64,000 bases of DNA from the NCBI GenBank assembly GCA_028641055.1, contig CM054059.1, positions 433,942,167 through 434,006,166 of the forward strand, in the 5' to 3' direction. The first letter of the stretch is position 1, and each line of letters begins with the position of its first letter. Source of the DNA: Alopecurus myosuroides (lineage: Eukaryota; Streptophyta; Magnoliopsida; Poales; Poaceae). The notes beneath the pieces are model-generated. The model ran no database searches, had not been told where the DNA came from, and was given only the letters and a program-made list of their open reading frames with translations. This document shows, in pieces, positions 34,647-47,075 of the stretch. A program made the translations under genes and the position numbers.

Positions 34647-35298
34647 CATTTTGTAACATCCCAAGTATGAAAAAATAGCCATTAGAATGTTTGCTATCTT
34701 TTATTTTATGTTTTGCATCATGACATCATGTTCATTGCATCTGTTTTGATTGTTTTCCATTTGTTTTCCTCTACTTTGCTTTGTTTTCCAACTGTTTTCA
34801 TTTGTTTTCCTTTCTTTTCTATTTGAATTTCAAACCAAATTTTAAACCTCTTGTTTCATACTTGTGATGTTACAATTTCCAAAATGATATTTCAAATCAA
34901 AACAATCAATTTTTTCCATTAAACCATAAGGTGCAAACCATTTAAAACTATGGCTTTTAATAATTCACTTAATAATCAAATTCATTCAAATTTCAATCAA
35001 ACTACAAATAGCATTTTATTTTGAACCTTTTGCAAAACAAAACTTGGCAAATTGTGGCTGTGACATAATTAATCAATACCAAATTTTTCTAAATTTTCTA
35101 ACACCCAGAACTTATCCATTTTCTTCCTATTTCTATTCAGCAAAAAAAAACAGAATAGCAAAAAAAAAGCATAAAAACAGAGAGAGAGAGGGGCAGGCCA
35201 GCAGGCCCAGCCCTTCTTCCTCCTCTGTACGGGTGCAATCTGCAGCACTCCACGTAGCAGAGGGGAGCAGGGAACGGACAGGAGCCCTCCCCCTCCCC

Positions 35299-35304
35299 TA
35301 TAAA
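35299..35304 (+). promoter_or_regulatory. TATA box in J 5' LTR
   Basis: CCCCTATAAACCCTAG context, repeated at 40826-40831 in the 3' LTR; a pyrimidine-rich leader follows. Confidence 0.6.
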
Positions 35305-35884
35305 CCCTAGCCCCTAGCTCGAGCCCTGCCCTAACCTTTCTTCCCCCCTCCTCTCTCTCTCCCCGCCTCCATTTTCTCTTCCTCTCCCTCTGCCCTGCGT
35401 CTGCTCCACCTCGCTGTAACTTCTCTGAACCGAACCCACCTCTCGTTCCCTCCGGTGATCGCCGCCGTTGGCCCCCCCTCCGGCCAGGTTAGGCGCGGGA
35501 ATGGATCCCCCGCGCCACCAGCTTCCTCCTCCACCCATCAGCTTGGACCGGGAGCCAGCACGGCGCCACCGCCGTCCTCAACATGTCGACGTCGCCTCCC
35601 TGTCCGAGCGCCTGCACCTCTTCAGCGAGGTGAGCCCCTCGTCGCTACTCTCCCCCCTCGATCCCTCTCCTCCCTCCATCTTCCCCGCAGCACATGCACC
35701 TGCGCAGCACGAGCACACCCACCACCCACAGCACACACACTGCCCGCTCGCCTCCCCGCTCCGATCACCGTCGGCGCCCTGGCAAGGTTCAGGCGATCTG
35801 AACTTTTGCAGTTCAGTTGCAAAAACCCCACGATCTGAAGGTTATCCACCCCGCGCCTCCCTTCTGTCAACAAGAAACAACACA

Positions 35885-35945
35885 CCCCACTAGCTAGGAC
35901 CCTTGCGTGCAAGCCCCAGGTCCTGGGTTCGATCCCCCCAAGCAA
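35885..35945 (+). other. tRNA-like module in J 5' LTR
   Basis: A-box-like TAGCTAGGACC (35891) and B-box GGTTCGATCCC (35926-35936), closer together than in a real tRNA. The copy in the 3' LTR is at about 41415-41478. The position relative to the leader matches the module in G (8812-8884). Confidence 0.45.
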
Positions 35946-38900
35946 CACCCTTTTATTTCAGCCTTTTTCTTTTCTGCCCCAATTTCAGAAACTCAGATCT
36001 GAGCAATTAATTCTAAAATCAATATAAAATTGAATTTTGCTCCAAATTGAATGATTCAAATTCCTGTGGATTCAAAATCTTGTGCCCTTTCCATTAGTAA
36101 CAAAATTGAAACATGTTTCTGTAATACTTTTTGCACTAAATAATTAATTACTGAAAATGCAATAAAAATTGGAAACTTTGGAATTTCATAACTTGAGTTT
36201 GGTTCATCCAATTTAAGCAAACTTGGGCTCTAAAAATTTGTATTAACAAACTCTACACATTGGTATTTTATTTGGTCACAATTGAATTAATTTTGAGCAT
36301 GTTTCCCTCTGTTTACTAAAAAGGGCAGAATAAGAATGCTTATGAAAAATGGCATAATAAATTCAATAATAACCCAAAAATTATGTTTAATAGCTCAAAA
36401 TGTTCAGTGAAACATTTGCTACATGTTTTCAACCTTTTCAATGCAATTTGTTTACTGTTTTGAATATTTTAAATTGGTGAAATATTTGAAAACTTGTTTA
36501 ATTCACTTAATTTTGCAAAATTCATAACTTGGGCATAAAAATTCCAAATCCAACAAACTAAATATGTTTTCCATTCAATTTTTCATATACTTTGCAAATA
36601 TCAACTTTGTTTGCTGTTTTGAATAATTTAAATTGCTGAAAACAACTATTTCTTAATTATTGCATTTAAAATTGCCAAAATAATAACTTGCTCATTTTAA
36701 ATCCATTTTCCACAAATAAAATATGTTTTCCATGCAAAATTAAACCACCTTTCCAAATATAAAATTTGTTTCATGTTCTGAATAATTAAATTTGATTAAA
36801 TAATTTAAACCTTGTTTAAATCATTTAAAATGGTTAAATTCATAACTTGGTCAAAATAATTTCTTTTTTGAACATATAAAATATGTTTTCAAACCATAAG
36901 AGTATAAACTTTTCAAATATGAATTTGGTTTAATGTTTTGAACAAATAAAATTCAAATAAATTCATGCTTGAATTAAATTCATTTAAATCTTGTTTACAC
37001 TTGTTTAATTCATAAGTAATTTATTCTAAATCCTTTTTCAATAAGTGAAACATGTAATCCACCTAAAATTTTGTGTTCTTTCCAATTATGAACTTTGTTA
37101 TCTATTTTGGACAATTTAACATGATGAAAACAACAAATGCTTGTGTAACACCTTTAAGAAGCAAATTTTCATAACTTAATAACTAAAATCCTAAACTTGG
37201 TAAACCTTATTTCAAATTGTTTCTATTGTTGTTTTCTTTATGTTTTCCTCATTCATGCATCATGCTAATCCACTTACACCTGTTGGTTAGTTGTAAAACA
37301 ATTATTTCAACCTTAATTCATGGGCTTTCCATATGCAATCCAATTGCAGATGGGTCCATTTAATCATGTTATGTTACCATGTCAACTAGTTTATTTTGAT
37401 GCATCATCCCATGTTTGTGCACTATGCCATGTTATTGATTGTTGTCTCTCTGCGTTGTTTTTTTGCTTCTTCTCGGATATACGACGACGTTGAGACCGAC
37501 GATGCTTACGACACCCCTTCTGAGGATCTAGCTCAGTACCAGGCTGCTGAGTTGCAGGCAAGTATTCACTCACATGAACCATTGTGTTACTTTCAACATT
37601 GGATACCGATACTTTCCGTTGTCTATTCTGATAGCCCTATGAATCGTTGCTTGTGTGCCGAACCTATCACATGTTATCCTGTAACCCTGATATAGCCTCA
37701 CCTCCACACCTATAACCCCTTTGCTTGTTGCCCGTGTCTTACTAGCATGCTTAGGGTTGTGTTTGCTCGAGTCTGCTGTCCGTTACTTTCTGTTACTATT
37801 TTCATTATGTTTTGGGCTCGATGTTAAACAATAACCTGTTAATTTTGAGGTAATAATAATTTGATGATAAGGCACCGGTAGGAGGCCCGGCGTGGTTTTG
37901 AGGCCTGCTAGTGTCGACCCTAATTAGGAAAAGGGTCTTGTCTACTGATCCATGATGAGCGCACTAACCGCATGTGGGAAGCGTGTATGGGCGCCCCCCT
38001 CAATTTGATTCGATCCGCATCTCGTCCAAATCGCCTCATTTAGTTCGGGTTTTCCATTTGCCGCATGCATATGCAGGTGCGAACCCTTGGTACCAGGGTG
38101 GAACTTTTGTAGTCGGCATTTAGGGAGACACGTTCTTAGAGTGCTATGAGGGTCCCCTTTTCTTCGTGGGGCTTGATTAGCCGTGCGCTCACTGCACGGG
38201 GTTCTTTGGGCTTGATGCGAAGAAGAGTTGAGTTGTGTTGAGTGCCCCGCTTGGTGGGAAAGGCCTTCCCATCTGGCGGGTTATTCTTACGTGTACGGCC
38301 AAATTGGTGCACCCCTGCAGGGATAAATCTTCTCGAGAAGCCGTGTTTTCCGCGGTTATGGTTAACTTGGTGAAAGTACTGGCTCACAAGTACTCAGAAC
38401 AACTTACACCTAACTAATGATAACTTGCCTAGTAATAGTCTTATTGACACAATAATTTGAACCACCATTAATTCAACTGTGTGAGTTTATCCTCGGATTG
38501 CTTCTTTGGATAAGGGGCGAGATCCAGGATGGTTTTGTTTGGAGTTAGTTGGTAGTTGGTTACGATACGCAATCTTACCTCCTTTCTGTTAGCCGGAAGT
38601 GGTAGAATGTTTCTGTAGTTGGTTAGAGCAGCCCGCTGCAACATCTTTTGTATCACCCCTTCTTCCGTTGAACCCAAAGCATCTGTGCTTGATGCCGACG
38701 GGTTACACTTTGGTGAACTGTGAGTCTTGCTTGCCAGTACGTTTATGTACTGACCCCTTTGGGGCTGTGGTTTCCGCAGACTACGTTTCCGATGATCCCT
38801 ATGGTGGCTACTACGTGGAGTTTGACGAGGCTGCTGACGAGTAGATAGCGGACCCGGGCAGGATCCGAGACTTCGTGGATGGGCTCCGTCTTTTCGTTTC

Positions 38901-39316
38901 CGGCCTCTTAGGCCTATTTGGATCTTATCTGTACTCAGACACTTTTGATGCTTCCGCTGTGATGTAATGATGATATGTTGGGACATGTGTCCTATGGATG
39001 ATTGTATTTGCTATCTCTGCTCTAGTGAGAGCTATTTGCAACTTATTTTCATCTTTTGTGTCTTAGAGATCTGTTGTCATATCAGTTGTTCAAATGCCGT
39101 TGACGTATCATGTGTGTATGTTATGAAATACGTCAACGGAAGTATCTGGATTTCTATGGGATGGTTTGCGCAGACGATGAATAGTAGAGAATGGTTGTCA
39201 CACGTTTACGTGTTGGCCTGCTCATATTGAGATGCGGGTGCCGGTATGCCCCGTAAGCCATTGGTGCTACTATTTAGTGGACTGTGAGTATCCCCTAGAA
39301 GTCCGGGTGCGACAAA

Positions 39317-39328
39317 TGGTATCAGAGC
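39317..39328 (+). promoter_or_regulatory. PBS of J, initiator tRNA-Met
   Basis: TGGTATCAGAGC, two bases after the LTR end. Confidence 0.9.
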
Positions 39329-40130
39329 CTGTCTGCCTGTAGGATCCCTTTTTACTGGTCGCAGTTGAGTCTAGAAACTATTTTGTAGCTATATAGGAAA
39401 AATGAAACGTGAGAGTAGGAATTCTGTTCTTTTTCTTCTTTCCCCACCCACCCTCCCTTTTCTGGTAAGGAAGTGCGACGTTGTTTTCCCTTCTCATCTA
39501 AACTTTCAAGTTAGGTTTTCACGTATCCTGGTTTCTCTGGGATAGTTATATCTACTAGACCATAGGAATGGAGGTGGTTGTGACATGATTTATCATGTTG
39601 CCTACTCACGATTGAGAACGGAGGCGTGTAAGCCCCGGAAGCAGATCCTCTATTCCTTAAGCAGTAGATATTGATCCTTTAGAAGCCCGGATGGGGATTT
39701 CCGTAGTACCTCAGGAGTGTTTTGATCTCGTGTTTTCCCGATGTTGCTTCGATATCCTGTTCTTCTCAACATCCTTTTCGTCCGTTGAAATCTTGTTGAT
39801 GCTTCCCACTTCAGTTATTCTACCGGCGTCTAATCAATAACTCGGTTCCACCCTTCTGGCCAGATAGTCTATTCTCCAAATGAATCAAGTTCTATTCAGC
39901 TATATACCCTCGATGCAAAACCTCTACCTTTACTAGAAAGTGTTCCGGTGGTTTCCAAATTTCCTGACATCTTTCCAGAAGAGTTGCCAGGAATGCCTAT
40001 CATCTTGAACTTCCAGAAAAACTATCCAAGGTGCACGATGTGTTTCACGTGTCACAGCTCAAGAGGATCTTCGCAAGAAGTATCCGGACCTTTTCTTTTC
40101 TCAGTAGGAATCTCGGGGCGCGATTCCTTC
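39329..40130 (+). pseudogene. J interior: RT scrap fused to integrase tail
   Basis: The first ~600 bp is untranslated leader. At 39948-39998 the reading VSKFPDIFPEELPGMP is the conserved stretch at the N-terminal side of gypsy reverse transcriptase. From 40007, in another frame, ELPEKLSKVHDVFHVSQLKR is the conserved tail of the gypsy integrase. In an autonomous element these lie thousands of bases apart; here about ten bases separate them. A deletion has removed RT, RNaseH and nearly all of integrase. No protein function is expected. Confidence 0.85.
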
Positions 40131-40139
40131 AAGGGGGGG
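40131..40139 (+). promoter_or_regulatory. PPT of J
   Basis: AAGGGGGGG directly before the 3' LTR, after the conserved CGGGGCGCGATTCCTTC phrase (compare K at 25687-25702). Confidence 0.85.
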
Positions 40140-43100
40140 TGTTTTTTAACATCCCAAGTATGAAAAAATAGCCATTAGAATGTTTGCTATCTGTTATTTT
40201 ATGTTTTGCATCATGACATCATGTTCATTGCATCTGTTTTGATTGTTTTCCATTTGTTTTCCTCTGCTTTGCTTTGTTGTCCAACTGTTTTCATTTGTTT
40301 TCCTTTGTTTTCTATTTGAATTTCAAACCAAATTTTAAACCTCTTGTTTCATACTTGTGATGTTACAATTTCCAAAATGATATTTCAAATCAAAACAATC
40401 AATTGTTTCCATTAAACCATAAGGTGCAAACCATTTAAAACTATGGCTTTTAATAATTCACTTAATAATCAAATTCATTCAAATTTCAATCAAACTACAA
40501 ATAGCATTTTATTTTGAACCTTTTGGAAAACAAAACTTGGCAAATTGTGGCTGTGACATAATTAATCAATACCAAATTTTTCTAAATTTTCTAACACCCA
40601 GAACGTATCCATTTTCTTCCTATTTCTATTCAGCAAAAAAAAAACAGAACAGCAAAAAAAAAGAATAAAAACAGAGACAGAGGGGCAGGCCAGCAGGCCC
40701 AGCCCATCTCTCCCCCTTGGCCCGATACCCCCCTCGCTGCTTCTTCCTCCTCTGTACGGCTGCAATCTGCAGCACTCCACGTAGCAGAGGGGAGCAGGGA
40801 ACGGACAGGAGCCCTCCCCCTCCCCTATAAACCCTAGCCCCTAGCTCGAGCCCTGCCCTAACCTTTCTTCCCCCCTCCTCTCTCTCTCCCCGCCTCCATT
40901 TTCTCTTCCTCTCCCTCTGCCCTGCGTCTGCTCCACCTCGCTGTAACTTCTCTGAACCGAACCCACCTCTCGTTCCCTCCGGTGATCGCCGCCGTTGCCC
41001 CCCCCCCCCCTCCGGGCAGGTTAGGCGCGGGAATGGATCCCCCGCGCCACCAGCTTCCTCCTCCACCCATCAGCTTGGACCGGGAGCCAGCACTGCGCCG
41101 CCGCCGTCCTCAACATGTCGCCGTCGCCTCCCTGTCCGAGCGCCTGCACCTCTTCAGCGAGGTGAGCCCCTCGTCGCTACTCTCCCCCCTCGATCCCTCT
41201 CCTCCCTCCATCTTCCCCGCAGCACATGCACCTGCGCAGCACCAGCACACCCACCGCCCACAGCACGCACACTGCCCGCTCGCCTCCCCGCTCCGATCGC
41301 CGCCGGCGCCCTGGCAAGGTTCAGGCGATCTGAACTTTTGCAGTTCAGTTGCAAAAACCCCACGATCTGAAGGTTATCCACCCCGCGCCTCCCTTCTGTC
41401 AACAAGCAACAGCACACCCCACTGGCTAGGACCCTTGCGAGCAAGCCCCAGGTCCTGGGTTCGATCCCCCCAAGCCACACCCTTTTATTTCAGCCTTTTT
41501 CTTTTCTGTCCGAATTTCAGAAACTCAGATCTGAGCAATTAATTCTAAAATCAATATAAAATTGAATTTTGCTCCAAATTGAATGATTCAAATTCCTGTG
41601 GATTCAAAATCTTGTGCCCTTTCCATTAGTAACAAAATTGCAACATGTTTCTGTAATACCTTTTGCACTAAATAACTAATTACTGAAAATGCAATAAAAA
41701 TTGGAAACTTTGGAATTTCATAACTTGAGTTTGGTTCATCCAATTTAAGAAAACTTGGGCTATAAAAATTTGTCTTAACAAACTCTACACATTGGTATTT
41801 TATTTGGTCACAATTGAATTAAGTTTGAGCATGTTTCCCTCTGTTTACTAAAAAGGGCAGAATAAGAATGCTTATGAAAAATGGCATAATAAATTCAATA
41901 ATAACCCAAAAATTATGTTTAATAGCTCAAAATGTTCAGTGAAACATTTGCTACATGTTTTCAACCTTTTCAATGCAATTTGTTTACTGTTTCGAATATT
42001 TTAAATTGGTGAAATATTTGAAAACTTGTTTAATTCACTTAATTTTGCAAAATTCATAACTTGGGCATAAAAATTCCAAATCGAACAAACTAAATATGTT
42101 TTCCATTCAATTTTTCATATAATTTGCAAATATCAACTTTGTTTGCTGTTTTGAATAATTTAAATTGATGAAAACAACTATTTCTCAATTATTGCATTTA
42201 AAATTGCCAAAATAATAACTTGCTCATTTTAAATCCATTTTCCACAAATAAAATATGTTTTCCATGCAAAATTAAACCACCTTTCCAAATATAAAATTTG
42301 TTTCATATTTTGAATAATTAAATTTGATTAAATAATTTAAACCTTGTTTAAATCATTTAAAATGGGTAAATTCATAACTTGGTCAAAATAATTTCTTTTT
42401 GAACATATAAAATATATTTTCAAACCATAAGAGTATAAACTTTTCAAATATGAATTTGGTTTAATGTTTTGAACAAAAATTCAAATAAATTCATGCTTGA
42501 ATTAAATTCATTTAAATCTTGTTTACACTTGTTTAATTCATAAGTAATTTATTCTAAATCCTTTTTCAATAAGTGAAACATGTAATCCACCTAAAATTTT
42601 GTGTTCTTTCCAATTATGAACTTTGTTATCTATTTTGGACAATTTAACATGATGAAAACAACAAATGCTTGTGTAACACCTTTAAGAAGCAAATTTTCAT
42701 AACTTAATAACTAAAATCCTAAACTTGGTAAACCTTATTTCAAATTGTTTCTATTGTTGTTTTCTTTCTGTTTTCCTCATTCATGCATCATGCTAATCCA
42801 CTTACACCTGTTGGTTAGTTGTAAAACAATTATTTCAACCTTAATTCATGGGCTTTCCATATGCAATCCAATTGCAGATGGGTCCATTTAATCATGTTAT
42901 GTTACCATGTCAACTAGTTTATTTTGATGCATCATCCCATGTTTGTGCACTATGCCATGTTATTGATTGTTGTATCTCTGTGTTGTTTGTTTGCTTCTTC
43001 TCGGATATACGACGACGTTGAGACCGACGGTACTTACGACACCCCTTCTGAGGATCTAGCTCAGTACCAGGCTGCTGAGTTTGCAGGCAAGTATTCACTC

Positions 43101-44843
43101 ACATGAACCATTGTGTTACTTTCAACATTGGATACCGATACTTTCCGTTGTCTATTCTGCTAGCCCTATGAATCGTTGCTTGTGTGCCGAACCTATCACA
43201 TGTTATCCTGTAACCCTGATATAGCCTCACCTCCACACCTATAACCCCTTTGCTTGTTGCCCGTGTCTTACTAGCATGCTTAGGGTTGTGTTTGCTCGAG
43301 TCTGCTGTCCGTTACTTTCTGTTACTATTTTCATTATGTTCTGGGCTCGATGTTAAACAATAACCTGTTAATTTTGAGGTAATAATAATTTGATGATAAG
43401 GCACCGGCAGGAGGCCCGGCGTGGTTTTGAGGCCTGCTAGTGTCGACCCTAATTAGGAAAAGGGTCTTGTCTACTGATCCATGATGAGCGCACTAACCGC
43501 ATGTGGGAAGCGTGTATGGGCGCCCCCCTCAATTTGATTCGATCCGCATCTCGTCCAAATCGCCTCATTTAGTTCGGGTTTTCCATTTGCCGCATGCATA
43601 TGCAGGTGCGAACCCTTGGTACCATGGTGGAACTTTTGTAGTCGGCATTTAGGGAGACACGTTCTTAGAGTGCTATGAGGGTCCCCTTTTCTTCGTGGGG
43701 CTTGATTAGCCGTGCGCTCACTTCACGGGGTTCTTTGGGCTTGATGCGAAGAAGAGTTGAGTTGTGTTGAGTGCCCCGCTTGGTGGGAAAGGCCTTCCCA
43801 TCTGGCGGGTTATTCTTACGTGTACGGCCAAATTGGTGCACCCCTGCAGGGATAAATCTTCTCGAGAAGCCGTGTTTTCCGCGGTTATGGTTAACTTGGT
43901 GAAAGTACTGGCTCACAAATACTCAGAACAACATACACCTAACTAATGATAACTTGCCTAGTAATAGTCTTATTGACACAATAATGTGAACCATCATTAA
44001 TTCAACTGTGTGAGTTTATCCTCGGATTGCTTCTTTGGATAAGGGGCGAGATCCAGGATGGGTTTGTTTGGAGTTAGTTGGTAGTTGGTTACGATACGCA
44101 ATCTTACCTCCTTTCTGTTAGCCGGAAGTGGTAGAATGTTTCTGTAGTTGGTTAGAGTAGCCCGCTGCAACATCTTTTGTATCACCCCTTCTTCCGTTGA
44201 ACCCAAAGCATCTATGCTTGATGCCGACGGGTTACACTTTGGTGAACTGTGAGTCTTGCTTGCCAGTACGTTTATGTACTGACCCCTTTGGGGCTGTGGT
44301 TTCCGCAGACTACGTTTCCGAGGATCCCCATGGTGGCTACTACGTGGAGTTTGACGAGGCTGCTGACGAGTAGATAGCGGACCCGGGCAGGATCCGAGAC
44401 TTCGTGTATGGGCTCCGTCTTTTCGTTTCCGGCCTCTTAGGCCTATTTGGATCTTATCTGTACTCAGACACTTTTGATGCTTCCGCTGTGATGTAATGAT
44501 GATATGTTGGGACATGTGTCCTCTGGATGATTGTATTTGCTATCTCTGCTCTAGTGAGAGCTATTTGCAACTTATTTTCATCTTTTGTGTCTTAGAGATC
44601 TGTTGTCATATCAGTTGTTCAAATGTCGTTGATGTATCATGTGTGTATGTTATGAAATACGTCAACGGAAGTATCTGGATTTCTATGGGATGGTTTGCGC
44701 AGACGATGAATAGTAGAGAATGGTTGTCACACGTTTACGTGTTGGCCTGCTCATATTGAGATGCGGGTGCCGGTATGCCCCGTAAGCCATTGGTGCTACT
44801 ATTTAGCGAACTGTGAGTATCCCCTAGAAGTCCGGGTGCGACA
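40140..44843 (+). repeat. 3' LTR of J (4704 bp)
   Basis: Begins TGTTTTTTAACATCCC (the 5' LTR has TGTAACATCCC), ends GGGTGCGACA. TATA box 40826-40831, donor-like GT at 41162, tRNA-like module about 41415-41478. Confidence 0.93.
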
Positions 44844-44848
44844 CATTT

Positions 44849-46073
44849 TACGGCAATTGATAAATCATGAACGTATAACAATACCATTATGACGATATAT
44901 AGTTCACGGGTTCTAACATTGTAGGCATTACGTCAATGCATATGGACATCTATCTAGCATGAATCCATATCTAAAAGCCCACCTTAATAAATTTATCCAG
45001 CAAATCTCTCTGGTATTAAGTTGCAGCAACGATGTGATTGCTTTGTGTGCAACAGACAAATGCATTAAGAACAATACAAAATGTAAGCAGTGGTCCTCGT
45101 CCGTAGACAAGAGCACTGTTGTTTTCTCCCTGGTGGCAACAACACATCCTCCCCCAGCATGTTTCTATCACTCAAGAGCAGGCAACAAGGAGGCATGAAC
45201 CCATTATCTAGCATATAAACCCTCTCATGGAGGTTAAAACAACTACATGTCCAAGGTAATCATAAACACTAGAGAGCGTTGCAAGACAAGATTAAACTCT
45301 CTAGAAATATATGTGAAGCATCTCAGATTGAGATGAACAAAATAATCATAATTTCATGGTTCATCGGATGCTAGCAAACACAACATGCACAATTACATAA
45401 TTGTGGTCTCGATCATGTGAGGCAGCTGACGAGACTCTAAACATGGAGGCATAGGGGAGAGAACAACCATCTAGTTACTGCTATGGACCTGTAGTCCCGA
45501 GATGAACTACTCACACATCTGACCAGAGGAGATCATGGCAATGTAGAGGCCTCCAATGACTATCCCCCTCTCCGGCAAGGTGCCAGAGCAGGACTCCAGA
45601 AGCCCTAAATTGGAATTTTGAGGTGAAGTTGCCTCTCTGTATGTTTTATGGAAAATAACTCCGTCGCCACGATTTTTAGGGTCGAAGGCAATATATGGGC
45701 GAAGAGGGGCCGAGAGGCGGTGGCTAGGGGCGCAAGAGGCCCACCAGGCACGGCCAAGAGAGGGTCCACGCCTGGCACCCTCCTGGTGCCCCCCCCCCCC
45801 CCTCCGGCTCTTCTTTGGACTCCGTCTCCATTCCGGGTAAAAAAATAATCTCCATGGATTTTCAGCCCTTTCCGAGAATATTTCCTTAAGAAATTTTTCT
45901 GAAGTAGAAAAACAACAGAAAATAGCAACTGTCCTAGGGCATCTTGTTAATAGGTTAGTTTGTGAAAACATCCGTAAAACAAAGGAAAACGGAAGAAAAC
46001 ATGTGGAAAAAAGGTATTGGGTAGAAAACAAGCAATGAGCATTAAAACTTATAGATACGTTTGCAACACATCA
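44849..46073 (-). repeat. LTR of Athila-like element D (right part)
   Basis: On + it ends GATACGTTTGCAACACATCA (a TG start on the minus strand) and is followed by the PPT ACATCCCCAAGCTT, so it is the 3' LTR of a minus-strand element. Contains a C14 run (45789-45802) in a GC-rich block. The left part is separated by the insertion of J (TSD CATTT). Looks like the Sabrina/WHAM group. Confidence 0.7.
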
Positions 46074-47075
46074 ACATCCCCAAGCTTTACTCATGCTCGT
46101 CCTCGAGTAGTTAAGTGATAACAAAATAATTTTTGAGGTGACATGAAGCAAATAGAAATCAAGATCAACGTTATGTAAAAGCATTGCAAGTTGAGATCAA
46201 AGTACTGTAACAAATGCATAATAAATATTATTTGAACTAATGTAAACGTAGCAACCATGTTGCACATGAAAAGTAACACACACAAAAGATAATGAATAAT
46301 GAAGCATTGAAAGTATTTCGTTTGTTTAAAGCATAAATAAAAACATAATAAGGACTCCTTTGATTCATATGATAGGAAAAATTTGGGAATAGGAAACTTG
46401 TAGGATTGGTATGGCATGGCTAAATGAATCCTATGAGAAGAGCAATTTTCTTTGATTGTGTGAAGGAATTTTTCCATGAGGTTGGACCTCATGTTCTTTT
46501 CCTATAGGATTTGTACTACAAGATTCCTATGGGAATATTTCCTATAGGATATGATCCTATGAATCAAACAAGCAATATAGGAAAATTTCCTATATGATTC
46601 AATCCTACAAAAATCCTATGTCATTCCTATGAATCAAAAAGGCCCTAAAGTGGTATCTAGCTAGTCCTTCGTATGGTAGCAAAACATAAATGCCAGGACA
46701 ACTTCGAAGTTTAAATGGCGACAAATAATTTGAAATCAAGCAATACCACAATAATGAATAAATCAATAATAAATTTTTGGGACTATGCACTTTATACTCA
46801 GAATGAAAACTATGCTCTCTTAGTTGGTGCATAAAGTAAGAAGATGAAGACTCAGCAAAAAAGTGAAAGAAGGCACTTCACAGAGGGAAGCAGGGATTAC
46901 CCATGTGCTAGAGATTTTTATTTAGTAAAACAAAGGTATTGAAAGCAATTTTGATAAGGGTGTATGTCTATGTCAACGAATGTTAATGAAAAACTTATCC
47001 CAATCCATGTCAAGCAAAGTGTTTATACTTTTGAGAACAGTTTTCGTTAGAGTTTGTTTCTTTATTGGTTGGCAC
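46074..47075 (-). mobile_element. Interior of element D, 3' non-coding part
   Basis: Starts with the PPT (46074-46087). The part 46860-47070 matches 49067-49255 and 55320-55400 (phrase CAGAGGGAAGCAGGGATTA), so it belongs to the same Athila-like group. No ORF of substance. Interrupted by a MITE (46352-46645) and ended by insertion of element B (after GGCAC, 47071-47075). Confidence 0.65.
46352..46645. mobile_element. Tourist/Harbinger-like MITE (294 bp)
   Basis: Terminal inverted repeat GGACTCCTTTGATTCATA at the left and the inverse TATGAATCAAAAAGGCCC at the right, flanked by TAA on both sides (46349-46351, 46646-46648). The body is full of TTCCTATAGGA-type palindromes. The 3 bp TAA/TTA TSD points to the PIF/Harbinger superfamily. 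Confidence 0.9.

Larger units (their letters stand above)
34652..39314 (+). repeat. 5' LTR of J (4663 bp)
   Basis: TGTAACATCCC...GGGTGCGACA. Order inside: AT-rich zone, TATA box 35299-35304, GC-rich leader, donor-like GAG|GTGAGCCCC (GT 35630), tRNA-like module (about 35885-35945), AT-rich zone (35960-37390), then a mixed 3' part with short acidic reading frames (37480-37560, 38780-38842). Lacks 41 bp present in the 3' LTR near 40700. Confidence 0.93.
34652..44843 (+). mobile_element. Long-LTR element J with 825 bp interior
   Basis: TSD CATTT at 34647-34651 and 44844-44848. LTRs 34652-39314 (4663 bp) and 40140-44843 (4704 bp), PBS 39317-39328, PPT 40131-40139. More than 90% of the element is LTR. 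The interior keeps a scrap of RT fused to the integrase tail, so it is a deletion derivative of a gypsy (probably chromovirus-type) parent. The LTRs differ at only occasional positions by eye, much closer than those of K, so J is the younger insertion. Confidence 0.95.

Noticed and set aside
38468..38986. 172-codon minus ORF in J LTR and its twin at 43997-44515
   Set aside because: Both copies are simply the two LTRs of one element, so the duplication is not evidence of selection; the composition looks like antisense of AT-mixed LTR and no domain is seen.
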